DNA of 64,000 nucleotides from Tubulanus polymorphus (Eukaryota; Nemertea; Palaeonemertea; Tubulaniformes; Tubulanidae): positions 9,912,850-9,976,849 of the forward strand of contig NC_134029.1 of assembly GCF_964204645.1 (NCBI RefSeq). Reading direction: 5' to 3'. Both the position numbers and the translations under genes were made by a program. Shown in pieces: positions 11,995 to 24,400 of the stretch; position 1 is the stretch's first letter; each line of letters begins with the position of its first letter. The notes under the pieces were generated by a model that was not told where the DNA came from, ran no database searches, and worked only from the letters and a program-made list of their open reading frames with translations.

Positions 11995-14410
11995 TTTCCA
12001 TTTGAAATTTTAACTCACTATGTGTCCTGTACATTTTCAGGGACAAGACTTGTCATAATGATTCTTATACAGGGATCATTGGCGAGTGACACTGTAATAC
12101 GGCCAGGATATGGCGTGTTACTCCACAAAATTGGTGTGGTGGAGAATGGTGCAAGCATGTAGAAGCATACTTTTGTAGTCCCCTTTTTACAAGTACCCGA
12201 ATATAAGGCTTTAATCCGGACTGTGATTATCACAATGGCGGGGATGAACTTTGTAAAGTCGGTAGCGACTTGATGGCCTCTATGAGGACGCACCATAATG
12301 TCTTGGTTGACCAGATAGTGAAGGATATTAATACCATAAGAGATCTGATTCCAGTTACTATAACCAAAGCAGAAATAGCCAAGTCGAAGCGCCTGAAGAG
12401 AGCCTTAGGTCCATCATGGGAAAGTTCATGGAGAATTTCATTGGCCTAGCGACTGATGAGAATCTCCCTAAGCTCTCAAAATGCGTCACTGATGTGGAAA
12501 ATGTGGCTAAACTAAAGACGAAGCAAATGAAAACAATTTCAGACGAACTAACATAATAATCTGCCAAATAATTCTAGGAATATGGATCAGTTGGCGAAAG
12601 ATGTTGCTACTAATTTTCAAAACCAAAGTTATTATAATAGATGAATTCTACTAGTTGTCAAACAACTAATATTTGAGCATCAGTCAATGTTCTGGCTAAA
12701 AGTACACACGTTCTTCTCACCCTACTCTCCTCCCAGGGTTGCATCAGTACTGAACTCTGTATGACTCTTACAGGTACCACGTGATTATACCTAAAATAAA
12801 ATCGTTACAGTTCTCTGCTCTGAACCGAAAGAATGCATTATTGTTTGATCATTTTATAATCGTTGATAATCGAGGAACTCAGTAGTGTCGGGTGACATCG
12901 CCGGAACAACCAATGATAGACTTAACAAGTACCACGCAACAATGGCTTTTAGCCACTCAAAATCTTTTGGAGGGCTATCCCATGAAGTTTGTATCCCCAA
13001 TAGATTTGAAGAGGGTCTTCCAACACGTGTAAGAGTAACAGGCTAAGTTTGTTGGTTTCAACATCAATCATAATGAGTTAGGCTTTAACTATCAGGTTCA
13101 AGATATCGTGTTTACAAAGATAAACAACAATTTCTATATTACAGTTTTCATCCCATTATCCTCTACCAACGCCTTCTTCGGCTTATACAACATGATGGCT
13201 TTTCCTGTTCCTTGCGATTCTTTGTCAACTCACAGTACGTTTTTAAACAGGGTTACCCGATTATTTTGGTATTATGGACGATGGCAAGTTTTTACACTGA
13301 ACTTTGTCCAAATTCTATTTATCATGTTCAGGAAAAGATAACTAAAATCTTGCTCGACTGCAATGTAGATGACATTGCAAAATATTTCTAGCTGGGCATT
13401 GGCAATTTATAGTTAGTCGCAATTGTGCAATATCAGGTAGGACGTCTGCATTGTTCAAAGGCCCTGTGCCGGTTAAAGAAAGTTTGTATTTCATGTCGGG
13501 AAAGCCAGGGACATGGGATTGGATATGTCCACGGAAACCGGTACAAGCAATTAAAAGTGGCTTATTATGTTTATTGTTAGCGCCGATTAACGTCTTATAC
13601 TTTTGATCTTTGCCCACGAATAACGGCTTGTGCGGATGATGTGGCGCCTGTTAATTACTATAACATGAATCATCCGGTGGCATCACAAATTTATAACCAG
13701 GAACAGCTGGACGATATTTTTGGGGGACTGCAGTTACAAATTCTATGAAAATGGAACTTCCTAATTGTAAGTTGAAAATGGTTAACTGGTCCGGCCTGGT
13801 TGATTAGAACAAAAAGTTTTCATTGGATTTTAACAGGATGATAAATTACATCAAGAACGACGCTGCTATGTATGCGTCAAAGGCGGATGCTTTGGCCTCA
13901 AAATCAGACAAGTATCTTTCCTGACACGACGGGTGTCTTGAATATCGTGACCATCGCTCTGTCTTCGGATAGCACACTCTTGTCTCTTTATATCTTTATC
14001 AAAACTAGGAAGGTTTTCCGTATGATGGCGGTGGCAACATCGCTGCCTCTAGCGGAGGCGCTTACTGTCATTTGAAATAAACCCTATGAACGTACGTTAG
14101 TTTCTATCGACAGGGGTACCAATGAAACAGTTTTGGTTAAGATAGTTACAGAACCTTCAGATCTTTCAGACATTCCAATTTTGGAGGCCATACTCGTTTT
14201 GGGGTCCTTTTTAGTCTTACCGGTTTTGATCATGGATATCGTTCGGTTGACTATTCTGAAATGCTGCTCGCCATGGAGTAGTGTTTACCGATCTGATTTA
14301 CATTGTGTCATTTATCTAGAAAATTGTAATCTTAACGAGTCGCTTATGATACTGTTGGGCGATTGTCCATATCATCCGACAGAAATTGATAACTCTTGTC
14401 TTATGTAGCC
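11995..14410 (+). pseudogene. Envelope-like gene of Gypsy G1 (badly broken)
   Basis: The region follows the integrase directly, as env does in errantivirus-like Gypsy elements, and it parallels the better kept gene at 28730-31323. A basic furin-type site is visible near 12390, followed by the position of a fusion peptide. A hydrophobic segment lies near 13940-14010, and a second one near 14180-14260 in the tail region. The order of basic cleavage site, helical region and late transmembrane segment fits baculovirus-F-like envelope proteins. Multiple stops and frame changes interrupt it throughout. The overall identification depends on comparison with G3. Confidence 0.6.
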
Positions 14411-14659
14411 AGATCCGGAAAGAGTGGGGTTGTATGGTCTTTATTCGCTATTGCTTACATTTTCATTGTACAGCAAGGTTACGGTAGATGGCCAGAAGGT
14501 GATGGATTTGCATTCAACAGAGCCTAGCTGAGGAATTTTGCAAGTTCTTCTGGTTACAGTTCAATGGGAAGACGATCCCAGTCAAAGGCATTGCAGATTT
14601 CTTTAAGGATTCTGCCGTGAAAAGGGTGCGGTGCCTTGGAAACTCGGCAAGAACGATGA

Positions 14660-15070
14660 TATTGATTGGGAGGCCGAAATGCTAGAGGGGCATCAATCTA
14701 TTGTATCCCTCATTGTTGTCGAGACCTTGAGGTAGATTTCGAGAAGTTCATTCCATTAAATATTGATGGGAGGGGGGATGATTTCGATATTATAGGCGAA
14801 AAAGTCTATGCGTTCGGAATCTTTTCTACAGTTCACTTGCGTCGTCATCCCCATTCTGCCATAGGTCTCATTAAGTACGGTCGAGCGTCCAAAACCTTGC
14901 GTGATTGGCAATTTTATGAGCAGAATTTTTGCGCACTCCATTCAGCTTCAGATGTCACCGTCAGGTGGGACGCCACCAACTGGGAGCTTTGGTTGGAAGC
15001 CAAAACCCGTAATTATTACATGAAGCGGCCCTTTCATCATTCCGATTCGACCTGTGAAAATTCACCGTGA
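14660..15070 (+). pseudogene. Ngaro/DIRS-like gag fragment
   Basis: The frame 14666-15070 carries the block LIKYGRASKTLRDWQFYEQNF followed by W..TNWELWLEAKT. The complete Ngaro-like gag at 36313 has the same order: LIRYRGNIKSIASQRGDWIFYEQNY, then W.SVCWDLWMTAK. This is the conserved core of ORF1 in tyrosine-recombinase retroelements. It sits just after the tail of Gypsy G1, so a piece of a second element type abuts it. No further Ngaro parts follow. Confidence 0.65.
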
Positions 15071-16435
15071 CGACTGGGTAGGAAAAAAACAAATTCCATC
15101 GCAAATATCCTGATGTCCCAAAATTTTTTTCAAAATATAACCATTTAAAACTTCCTCATGTCCCGATATTGTCTATGAAATTTACAAAATCAAATAGATT
15201 TGTTGGAAAAATACAGTTATGGAAAAGAAGTCGCAGTATCAAAAACTATTGGTCCAAAATGTATTTATTAGGCTAGTATCTAGTAGGTGATGCCTATTTA
15301 CTTAGATGTTGATGTTTTTAGTTTTACAGGGTGACATTGACATATTTGTTAGGTGGGACGATGAAACGATAAACACAGCATCAAGATTGTCAAATTACTG
15401 ACATGAAATATGGCTTCAAAAAGGGCGCAAGAATTAAAATGTGGTGTTAACCTGAAAATTCATGGTACTTCGGTACTAACGTCGACAGTGAATTGCAAAT
15501 TTCAGATGATTCTGATGATGACATGCCATTAAACCAATTGAAGAAGGATGTAATCTATGAAGCAATAAAAATACGAATGCCACACTCAGGGTTTCAGGCC
15601 AGGGTCATTTCAACATCCCCAATGACCTTAATTCCGTGCAACCCATGGACCTAGATGGGATTCACATCGGAGATCGAATAATTGTGTTTCCGGAACAAAT
15701 AAGTGAAGCACAGAGCTATATAGTAGATGTATTTACGGCTTGTGTGAAATGTATGCGGCTGATGTGACATGAACATTTTCTGCTATGCCCCATCTGTTAT
15801 CCTCCAGAATCAATAACCACAATAGCCCCGATATCATAGTTCTATCGGATTCTACACCGACCGAAACAGATCACGATGCCTCCGATTCTGAAACGGTCAT
15901 GCTTATATATCCTGAAACAGCCACCGATGAGCTCGATATTGATATTGATCAACCCAAGAGTTACTCCAAGGGAAAGGCGAGAAAATTTGGCTGGTCAGGA
16001 AAACTTGAAACAGATCAAAGCCAGGCACCTTATTGTGAAAAACAACCGCAATCAGGAGAAACATTATGAGACAGAGAAATCAAGTCCATCCACAAACTTC
16101 AGCCTCGCTGGTGCTAAGAGAGATGCCAACTGGTAGACTCTTAATGTCATCTTAATGACCACCAAAGGGAAAAAATTTTCCTGGAATATTATAGCTGAGG
16201 CGTTCTAAAAACTCAGCGCCAATTGATCCAGCGCAACATTGAAGCAACAACTTTCAAACACCCTATAGAACGCAAAACAGTTCCCTTCCTCTTTTTCTTC
16301 CTGGCAAAAATGGTAACCTTTTGAAAGTGTATAGGCGCATGTTTTTGAATACAGAAAAAGCTGTAAGGACCGTAATACAGGAGACAAATGAAATTTCCAG
16401 ATAAGATAAGAGTTTAATTTGTGGGGGAGGGGGGG
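15071..16435 (+). other. Possible gag N-terminal region of Gypsy G2; unrecognised
   Basis: Short, broken frames rich in Asp/Ser, for example 15785-16069 with DIIVLSDSTPTETDHDASDS, and a stretch near 15500 with SDDSDDDMPLNQLKK. These could be the variable N-terminal part of a retroelement polyprotein, given that gag coding follows at 16440. I recognise no domain. A G-rich run occurs near 16422-16440. Confidence 0.3.
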
Positions 16436-16439
16436 GGGG

Positions 16440-17090
16440 AGAGTTAAGTGCTGGCCGCTTTATCCATGTACTTAAAAGGGCGTGTCAGAGAGTACTTTAA
16501 TGATCTAAGATCGAATCCTCTGCTTGATGCGGAAAATAAGGTAATGGAAAGATCTTTGGAAGAAGTTTCTAACCTTTAAAGAAAATTCAAAAATAAGGAC
16601 ATGCAATTTGTTACACAGCAACAATTCTATATGTTGAAAATGAACAAAGGTGAGTCACTTGACTCGTACATTCGGAGGTTACTTTACTTGGCTGGTAAAC
16701 TTGAAAAAGTAAACTTGAAGAAGTCAGGTGAGGACCTGTTACAACCATTTCTTCATGGTGTATTACCCAAAGGCTTTCGTAATTGGGAAATGCCCAATAG
16801 ATTTTAATCAGGCGATCACTTACGCCAGACTATAACAGGAGATAGAAAAAATATCTCCGGCACGGGCATCAATTAGATCTTTAGATTTAGACTATTCACA
16901 CCAGGTAGCGCTAGAACAGGAAGTAAAGGGTCTGAATGAAAAGTTAACTGAGTTATTAAAATTACAGAAAATGGGCATGAGGCCATCAGCTGATAATCGA
17001 TTTGATCGTTTCAGAGAGTGTTCAGTCTATCAAAATAATATACGTGAACCACCCACCAGGAAATAGAACGCACGCAATGAACAGTGTATA
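16440..17090 (+). pseudogene. Gypsy gag (G2)
   Basis: Frames read AAFSMYLKGRVREYFNDL, then a 68-codon open stretch (16601-16807) including FYMLKMNKGESLDSYIRRL and LLQPFLHGVLPKGFRNW. This is the pattern of the Retrotrans_gag capsid domain (a Tyr-Leu..G.A..W start, then ..Q..gEsv..Y..rf..L). Frame changes near 16570 and 16810 break it. The nucleocapsid zinc knuckle is not visible before the piggyBac-derived insert. Confidence 0.7.
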
Positions 17091-17377
17091 TGAATTTTAA
17101 GCCAATGGTTATGTAAATGAAAGTAAAATTACGGTGTTACTTTTTTCCAGATATCTTACGTATTTCATTTAATTCAAAATCCGGGAAATGTTTTTCCATA
17201 ACGTTTAAATGAATATCATTTCTTACACGAATTAAAGTCATCATATTGTTCATTTACTTGCTTTTTCGGTAAATCACGCCAGAATTAATTTTCAACAATC
17301 TTTGGCGGAACACTGACTGCTTTGTGGCCTGCTATTTTGAAGTTCTATCAGCTAACGCCATCTATGTAGAATCGAAA

Positions 17378-17515
17378 ATGGCGTCTGGTGTGGATAATTC
17401 TGTGATGTCTGATGCCGAGTTTTCTTCAGATCCATCATCTCAATCTGAGCCTAGTGACACGCACCATTCTGAACTTGAGACAACGTACAGGAGGTCCCGC
17501 CAAAAAAACATTTGA
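17378..17515 (+). pseudogene. piggyBac-type acidic N-terminal exon fragment
   Basis: The ATG at 17378 opens MASGVDNSVMSDAEFSSDPS, a Ser/Asp/Glu-rich start like those of the other piggyBac transposases in this window, and stops at 17515. No DDE domain follows. It may be the remaining first exon of a deleted piggyBac element that inserted in Gypsy G2. The call rests on composition and context only. Confidence 0.35.
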
Positions 17516-17549
17516 TTTTGATAGATGAAATTTTGATGTTTGTGTATTG

Positions 17550-17844
17550 TTAACCCTTTCAGTGCGTCTACACCGCAGTGTGGTGTATAAATCGGTGATG
17601 GATTTTGCTAGTACACCGCACGGTGGTGTATTGATTTAATTAGTAATTAGTAATTATCTCTCTTGAAAGATGGCAGCAACTGTCAAACATAGTGAAATAC
17701 TAGTAACTAACGATACACTGCGCTGCGGTGTAGACACACTATAGTGGTACGCCCGTTATTCAACACACTAGGGTGGAATTTCCCAAATTTTCACATTTTC
17801 ATAAGCACTATAGGGTATTAATTAGTCAGCACGGAAAGGGTTAA
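17550..17844. mobile_element. piggyBac-type MITE with both termini and TTAA target sites
   Basis: TTAA at 17550-17553 is followed by CCCTTTCAGTGC. The other end reads GCACGGAAAGGG followed by TTAA at 17841-17844. The inverted termini agree at 11 of 12 positions (CCCTTTCAGTGC against CCCTTTCCGTGC). The 287-bp interior is non-coding and contains repeated CACCGC/GCGGTG-type words (for example near 17570, 17620 and 17715) that can pair with each other. It is a complete non-autonomous element. Confidence 0.85.
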
Positions 17845-17979
17845 GGAAACTACCAATTTTTCATGAAGATTACCAGTTAAAAGGTTGGTTCCTTAGAAAT
17901 TTCTGAAAATACTTAAAATTTAGATATGTGTTACTTGGAAAAAAAAGTTCAGGGTTGGCAGGTCTGCATAAGTGATGGA

Positions 17980-19605
17980 GATATACATAATGAAAGTGTT
18001 TCTAGTTTAAGCTCATACTCTGAAGAGGAAATAATCTTAAGATTCTAAAGTCAAATAAGGAATTAGAACAAAAGTTTATACGAAATGAATGTGAACTTGG
18101 AACTAAGAAAATTGAAAAAAATGCAAGATTCGATAAAATGTCCGAAACAAATGCAAAGGTCCAAAACGCCTCTAAGATAACTCATGAACCAAAATTGTGG
18201 AATCCAGGAGAATAGTTTAAAGGGTTTGATGAATATTTAAAAGGAGCATGTACACGAAAGCAATGTGAAATCAAACCTGCGAGAATTGAAAAAACATGTA
18301 AAGCTTTAGGTCTGGAAATGAAATCCTAAATGATAATTCTCAATTTTTGATTGATGTTTCTGCCAGAACTGTTGCCTAGCTTCTAGCCATCCCAGGTTAG
18401 AGTTTCGAAATAAATGCTAGGCAGCTGTTACTGACCATCAACTAGTCGAGTGTGAAGATTCTCAAGCCGTAATAGGCAAGGTTACCAAATCTTTACAGGA
18501 ACAGTTATTTACCTATAACTACGCTGCAATCCATACTTATTCCAGTAAGGAGTGATAACCATCCAATCATATCAGCACCTGTAGCCAGTACTGTTAATGG
18601 GAAAACAGAGAACACCCCCTACTATGTTTTGATTGACAGCGGAACCATGATCTGGGTAATGGACAGCGAATGGAAGCAAATGGAAGCCCTATATCTTTAG
18701 AAGGTACGGTAGATATACCTTTAAGATAAACAGTTATTTTGGCAAGCCCTATACAACAGACTTTGATATTAGGATTTGATTTCATGAATGAGAAAAGGGT
18801 TGTATTAGATTTCGGTTCAGGAAGTATGTCAATATATAATGGTCACCCAATAAGACTACAAAATTAAGTTGGCTTAGGTCATCAAGCAAGGGTGAGAACA
18901 GTTAATGAAATAATAGTACCACCAAAATCACAGTATGATATCAGAGGTAAACTCTAGAATTATCTATCTGATAGTAGTCACGTTCTTTTAGTACCAGAAT
19001 GCTATCTTGGATCGCGGTATGATCTTCACAGTGGTGAGTCAGTAGTCAAAGTAGGCAATAAGTACCGTTAACACTATACAACTTTACCGGATGAAATGAA
19101 GGAATAACAAGAGCAAAGGTACCCTGGGAACATACAATACACACTGGTTCAGCTTCCCCAGTTAGATTGAAACCATATAGACCCGCTATTGCATTAAGAG
19201 AAGTTGAAGATAATTTAATCAGAGAGTAAGCCAACTAAGGAATCATTCAGGAATCAACTTCCCAAATGGACATCTCGCTTTCCTTATATACTAGTACGAA
19301 AAACTTCAGTGAACGCTGATAATACGCCAGCATACCATTTGGTTCATGACTACCGTCAGCTCAATCAAGTAACAAAAATTGACTTATTCCCTGGACCTAC
19401 ATTGAATGAAATATTTACTAATATCGGAAAAAGAAAAGGCAAAATATTTACAAGTCTAGATTTACATTCGGTATATTTGCAGATTCCTATTCATTCAGAT
19501 TCTATAGATAAGACTGCTTTTGTTTGCAATAGTGAAAAATGGGAATATTTAATGATGCCACAAGGGTTAGGAGCACCGGCTACATTTTGGCGGAATATTA
19601 AATGA
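17980..19605 (+). pseudogene. Gypsy protease and partial reverse transcriptase (G2)
   Basis: After an acidic spacer (about 17980-18300), the protease active site reads VLIDSGTMIWVMD (about 18630-18665). A second block (LGFDFMNEKRVVLDFGSGSMS, about 18770-18830) corresponds to LGLDFRNEKRIQLDF in G3. RT begins near 19180. The open frame 19309-19605 contains YHLVHDYRQLN, KIFTSLDLHSVYLQIP (first RT Asp) and WEYLMMPQGL, ending FWRNIK. The YxDD box would follow but is absent because the element is cut at 19606. Stops and shifts occur between blocks. Confidence 0.8.
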
Positions 19606-19869
19606 GTTTTATTTTTGTAGAGAATGAAATATTTTGTGAGATCATGCGGAGTCACGTGTTACTTATCAGTTGTCAGTTACTCCTTGCCTCCTCCCCTCTT
19701 GACAACGTGGTTTAGCATTCGGTCGCGATCCTAGAGAGCGTAGAGGCATGTGTAGGATACTTCGTTATTTTCACTGACTTCAATTCATTATTTTCATTGA
19801 CTGCAATTTGTTTTACTGAATTCATTTCGTTTACCTTTATTTCAATCATTCAAGGTTAGTGCATAAATT

Positions 19870-20416
19870 TGAAGTCGATTATGCTGATTGACGTACTTAT
19901 TATGGGTCTCTCCATTGTGCATCGTCTCAAGACCTTCGAGCAGGAGCGCTTTTCCAATCTAGGTCTAGACCCAGGTGTGGTAAAATTGCATTTTTTAGGT
20001 TTTGGAGGCGCCACAGTTTTACCGGATGTAAAATCAATCCAACGGTGCCCGCCGAGTTTTTGGTTCAAAATTTGACGTAGTATTCCTCCACTTAGGCGGA
20101 AACGATTTAGCCCGTTCAGACCCAAAAAGCTTGGCCTTTTCTTTGGTTGCATTGAGCAATTTTCTGTGCAGCACGTACAGCCTCACACACTTCTTAATTG
20201 GTCAGTTGCTCATGCGAAGCTAATAGTATTCAACAAAACCGCAAAACGTTTAATGTGTGAATCCTCAAATATAACTTTTTGGCAACACAGGGGCTTTTGT
20301 GCTGATATCCGGCCTTTTCTTCTGAGAGATGGTGTACATTTAAATGCAAAAGGCATGAAAAAATATGCTTTTAGCGTGAAGGCAGCTATTGGCCACGCCA
20401 CAAAGAAATACTTCTA
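19870..20416 (+). pseudogene. SGNH/GDSL hydrolase remnant of Ngaro-like element
   Basis: Frames carry block III (FLHLGGNDLARSD, about 20085-20115) and block V (LLRDGVHLNAKGMKKYAF, about 20322-20370), which holds the catalytic Asp and His. Block I with the Ser is degraded or out of frame near 19880. The two visible blocks are in different frames. The layout matches the SGNH ORF at 35228. Such esterase-like ORFs are known in some Ngaro and CR1-type retroelements, where their role is unclear. Not functional here. Confidence 0.7.
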
Positions 20417-20524
20417 ATAGCTTGGTTTGAAGCAAGATACATCGTCTATTTGTCATCAATAAGTCTATACATTTATTTCAATTTGATTATGAATTTTTCT
20501 TTTTAAACATCTGACATGCATTTA

Positions 20525-20665
20525 TGCAATTTTTCTATACATGTGTTTTGGATTTTTTTACTTCAACGTACCCTCTGTTCTCAGGGGGTGGCATGTACTT
20601 TACCTATACACGTGTTTTGGGGTTTTTACCTCAACATACAGGGGGTGGCATGTATTCTATACATA
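20525..20665 (+). repeat. Two-unit direct repeat between SGNH and gag start
   Basis: Two related units of roughly 60-70 bases, each with TATACA(T/C)GTGTTTTGG near its start and CAGGGGGTGGCATGTA near its end. They occupy the same position relative to SGNH and gag as the minisatellite at 35.85-36.26 kb, although the sequence differs. Confidence 0.7.
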
Positions 20666-20795
20666 CTACATATAAATATACATACTCCATCTATGTAACG
20701 TGTTTTTCTCTCAAAGGACGTTATTTCATGATATACGCTTTCGGCCAAGATGCTGTTCAATTTTCTGTTTTTTTCTCTATTTGCTTATCTTTTAG

Positions 20796-21396
20796 ATGCC
20801 GAGAGCCACGAGAGCTAAGCGCGCAGTCATCAATAGACAAAAAGCCCTCGTTTTGCTCTGCTTACTGTTGAAGCGGTTGCCACCCCCGTCAACCCCAGGG
20901 ACCAACCAACTAACAACTAACCAACCAACATTCAACCAGATGCAAATGCCGTCGCGGATATCCTCATACAAAGCCTCATCGATAGTCATGTGCTACCTAC
21001 ACGCGACGCCACACAGAGCCACTTCCCCCCCCGACACAGGTAGAGAATCCTTCCAATCCTGGCGACGTCAAACAGAACTTCTTCTCGACACCTGTGGAGA
21101 ATCCTCCCAATCCTGGATGCCAGGCAGTATGCACCATGGCTGAACAGACTGCCAACTATACCACCAGCCAGCTACAAAATATAGTACAATTCCTGTTCAC
21201 CAGGTCCGTCGCTCCTTCCACCAGGGCAGCATATCGTCGCGCGGTTGAGCATTTTCAGAAATTCTTGGTGAACGTCGGCCACCAGGAGCCCTACTTTCCA
21301 ACTTCTGAAGATACTATATCTCAATTTATAGCGCATCTGTTTCTGTCAGGTTACAGCAATCCCTCTATTTTGTCATACATTTCAATAATTCAGAGT
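20796..21396 (+). pseudogene. Ngaro-like gag start joined to tyrosine recombinase N-terminal domain
   Basis: The ATG at 20796 opens MPRATRAKRAVINRQKAL, basic like the gag start MPNPTRKRSTAQPRKARA at 36313. After a Pro/Thr-rich stretch and a frame change, 21135-21396 reads a SAM-like core-binding domain of a tyrosine recombinase: SVAPSTRAAYRRAVEHFQKF, then FLSGYSNPSILSYISIIQ. The catalytic domain is missing, because Gypsy G3 sequence starts at about 21398. The gag body, RT and RNase H have been lost by internal deletion. Confidence 0.65.
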
Positions 21397-21404
21397 TAAC
21401 TGAT

Positions 21405-24400
21405 TCGAATCTGAATAGGAATTTTAGGGTAGCAGATAATAAAATAATCTTCAGCACTGAGGGTACTTCCAGTAAAGAGTTGTATACTAAGGATGAACAA
21501 AGTAAAACTATAATTGATTCGTACAAAAAAGACACAAATTCCTTCATCAATAATGATAGTATTCGAAAATTTTCTACAAATGATGCTGAGGCTGATCTTG
21601 CCTAAAAATGAACAGGGAACCTGTTAAATTTGACCCCGGGGAGGATATTCAAGGGCTCTGCAGATGGGCAGCTAAAAGAAACTGAGATATATTAAATGTG
21701 CACGTCAGAACCAAATAATTGAAAACTGTTGGGGTGAGAAAAAAGAGGTCGCCTGTATGCCAAAGGTCTGGAGAGAAAATACTTCATGATTTGGCTAACT
21801 TTTTAGATTGCGTGACTAAGGTTAATACAGGACATTTAATTGACAATTCTACCCTAGATTTTGAAAATAAATGTAGAATTTTCATTAAGGAACTGACGAC
21901 TGTTGAGTGTGCGGACCCTTTTGACCAAAATATTTTGAAGGAACTAAACACACTGTTAGAACGGTTAGTGAAATTGGGTAAAAATGATAAAAGTATGGAG
22001 CAAGCAAATGAACAGAACACCACCATACTAGCTTCCGTTGCCAGCACTGTTCCGGCAAAAATTACTAATGGCTGTTATAATGTTCTGATAGACAGTGGAG
22101 CTATGATTTTCGTTATGGATAGCCAAATTTATCATAAATCCCCATCATTGAAAACTATTCTGATTAAAGAAGGACAACTTAGGGTCGCTCACTCTGCAAA
22201 CGGTTCTCCTAATTAGAGGGAACTGTAGAAATTCCGATTCAGATAGGTCAAGAAAAGTTTAGACAGATGGTTTATTTAGCAACTCCACTACAACAAAAGT
22301 TTATATTGGGCCTAGATTTTAGGAACGAAAAAAGAATTCAGTTAGATTTTTGAACAGGGACAATGTCCTTAGATAATGGTTATCCAATACAGCTACAAAA
22401 ACAGGTTGGCCTCGGTCATCAGGCCAAGGTTACGGCAATTAGCGATATCACAATCACAATGTAACATAAGCGGCAAACTAAGTGAGTATCATGCAGATCA
22501 TAACTATGTTCTCTTCGAACCGGATGTATATTTGAAAACCCACTACAATATCAACAGTGACAAATGTATTGTGGAAGTTCATAAGAAACAAGTACCACTA
22601 AAATTATACAATACTACCAAGATACCTCTGAATATTAGGAAGGGTACAGCCATAGGTTTTGTAACATTGGACTATTCGGCGGTTTCACAAGATTTATTCG
22701 ACCAAATACATCAATTAAATGAACAATCTTATATCAAAGATAATAGTCCCTTAGCAGATAATAACTTAGACATTGACGTGACCAATTCCGACCTGAGTCT
22801 GAATGGTAGAGAGAAATTGAAAGCTTTACTCGAGGAATATTGAGACATTTTTGCAAAAGATAGTGGGGAGCTTACACGAGCTAATGTGCCATGGCAACAC
22901 CGGATCCATACCGGTGTAACACCACCTATCAGGCTTAGACCTTATAGACCTCCAGTTGCACTGAGGGAGGTCGAAGATAAAGATAAACTAGTTAAAAATT
23001 TGGCTGAACAAGGCATCGTCAGGGAGTCCACGTCTGAATGGGCATCTCTGTGTATATTAGTACGCAAGGGGGGCAAAACAAATCCTGATGGCTCACCGTC
23101 TTATCGGTTGGTTCATGATTATCGCCAATTGAATAAGGCAACTAAAATTGATACGATTCCTGGACCAACTATAGCACAGATATTTACAAATATAGGAAAA
23201 AGGAAGGGTCGAATATTTACGACTCTTGATCTACATTCAGGGTACTTCCAAATACCCATGCACCCTGATTCAATAGAGAAAACAATGTGCAATAGTGGTA
23301 CGTGGGAGTATTTGAAAATGGCTCAAGGTCTGGCAGGAGCACCAGGCACCTTTTGGAGAAATATTACATATGTTCTTAGGGATGTGTTACACGATATTTG
23401 CGAGGTTTTCCTCAGGGTTTTACAGATCGTTCATCAAGGATTATGGAACTATATCTAAACCTTTAACTGCACTTTTGCAGAAAGATATTAAATTTGTGTG
23501 GTCAAAAGAGTGTCAAACAGCTTTTGAAACGCTTAAGGCTTCTCTTCAAACTCCGCCCATTCTCAAGTTCCCAGACTTGAAAACCATTTATTCTACAAAC
23601 TGATGCAAGTAATTTCGCATGTGTATGGTATTGAGTTAAGTCGCTGAGGATGGAAAGGAACACCCAATCGAGTGCGCCTCAAAACAGTTTAATAAAGCAG
23701 AATTGAAATGCAACACCACACGCAAAGAATTGGCTGCTATATTATATGGAGTTCGTCATTTTAGACCATTCTTATACGGTCGACAATTCATTATACAAAC
23801 TGACCACATAAGTTAATCGTTTCTACAGAGGATGAAGAATCCTACTCCACAACTGTTGCGTATCCTTGATGAATTATCCAAATATGATTTTCAAATTAAA
23901 TATAAATCTGGTCGCATTCATGGAAATGCCGATGGTTTTAGTAGAATGAAGTTTGACGATCCTATAGATGATTTTGCCGTCGTATCTGAAGTAGACGTGG
24001 ATTCAGTTCTCAAAGAACAAATGGAAGACAGACATTTCGCTGACATCATTAGCTACTTGACTAGCGGTATATTACCGATTGATAACATGGACGACGCAAG
24101 AACTGTTCTACTGTCAGCCGATCAATATACACTGAATGATAAAGAGGTATTGTATCATATTCCAAGGCCCGCTAAGAACCAGAATGGCGATTACTTCCTA
24201 CAGCTTGTCGTCCCAGAGTCACTTAAATTAGACATTCTGAAATTCATGCATAATGAGCGTATTTCAGGTAATTTCGGAATACCTAAAACTTACTCAAGAA
24301 TATCCAAATTATTATTGGAAGAATATGTGTAGAGATGTAAAACACTTTGTTTACAGTTGCTTGCAACCAACGTAAGAAACCTAGTAAACCTGTACGTGCT

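Larger units (their letters stand above)
11016..14440 (+). mobile_element. Gypsy (Ty3-like) element G1, 3' half: integrase, chromodomain, env-like gene
   Basis: A decayed element begins inside the integrase core and runs through a chromodomain into an env-like gene. LTRs, gag, protease and RT are not present. Its gene order from integrase on is the same as in G3 (24.2-31.3 kb), so the two belong to related families. Confidence 0.75.
16440..19606 (+). mobile_element. Gypsy element G2, 5' half (gag, protease, RT), split by piggyBac sequence
   Basis: Gag (16440-17090), protease (about 18560-18960) and the first half of RT (to 19605) lie in order on the plus strand. Piggybac-derived DNA occupies about 17090-17850. 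At 19606 the RT stops abruptly against Ngaro-like sequence. Confidence 0.75.
19800..21404 (+). mobile_element. Internally deleted Ngaro-like element (SGNH, repeats, gag start, recombinase start)
   Basis: The order is SGNH hydrolase remnant (19870-20416), a short tandem repeat (20525-20665), a gag-like start (20796) and then the N-terminal domain of a tyrosine recombinase (21135-21396). Most of gag and all RT/RNase H are missing. The same order of the first three parts occurs in the larger element at 35.2-37.2 kb. It lies between two Gypsy copies, and both its edges are abrupt. Confidence 0.65.
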
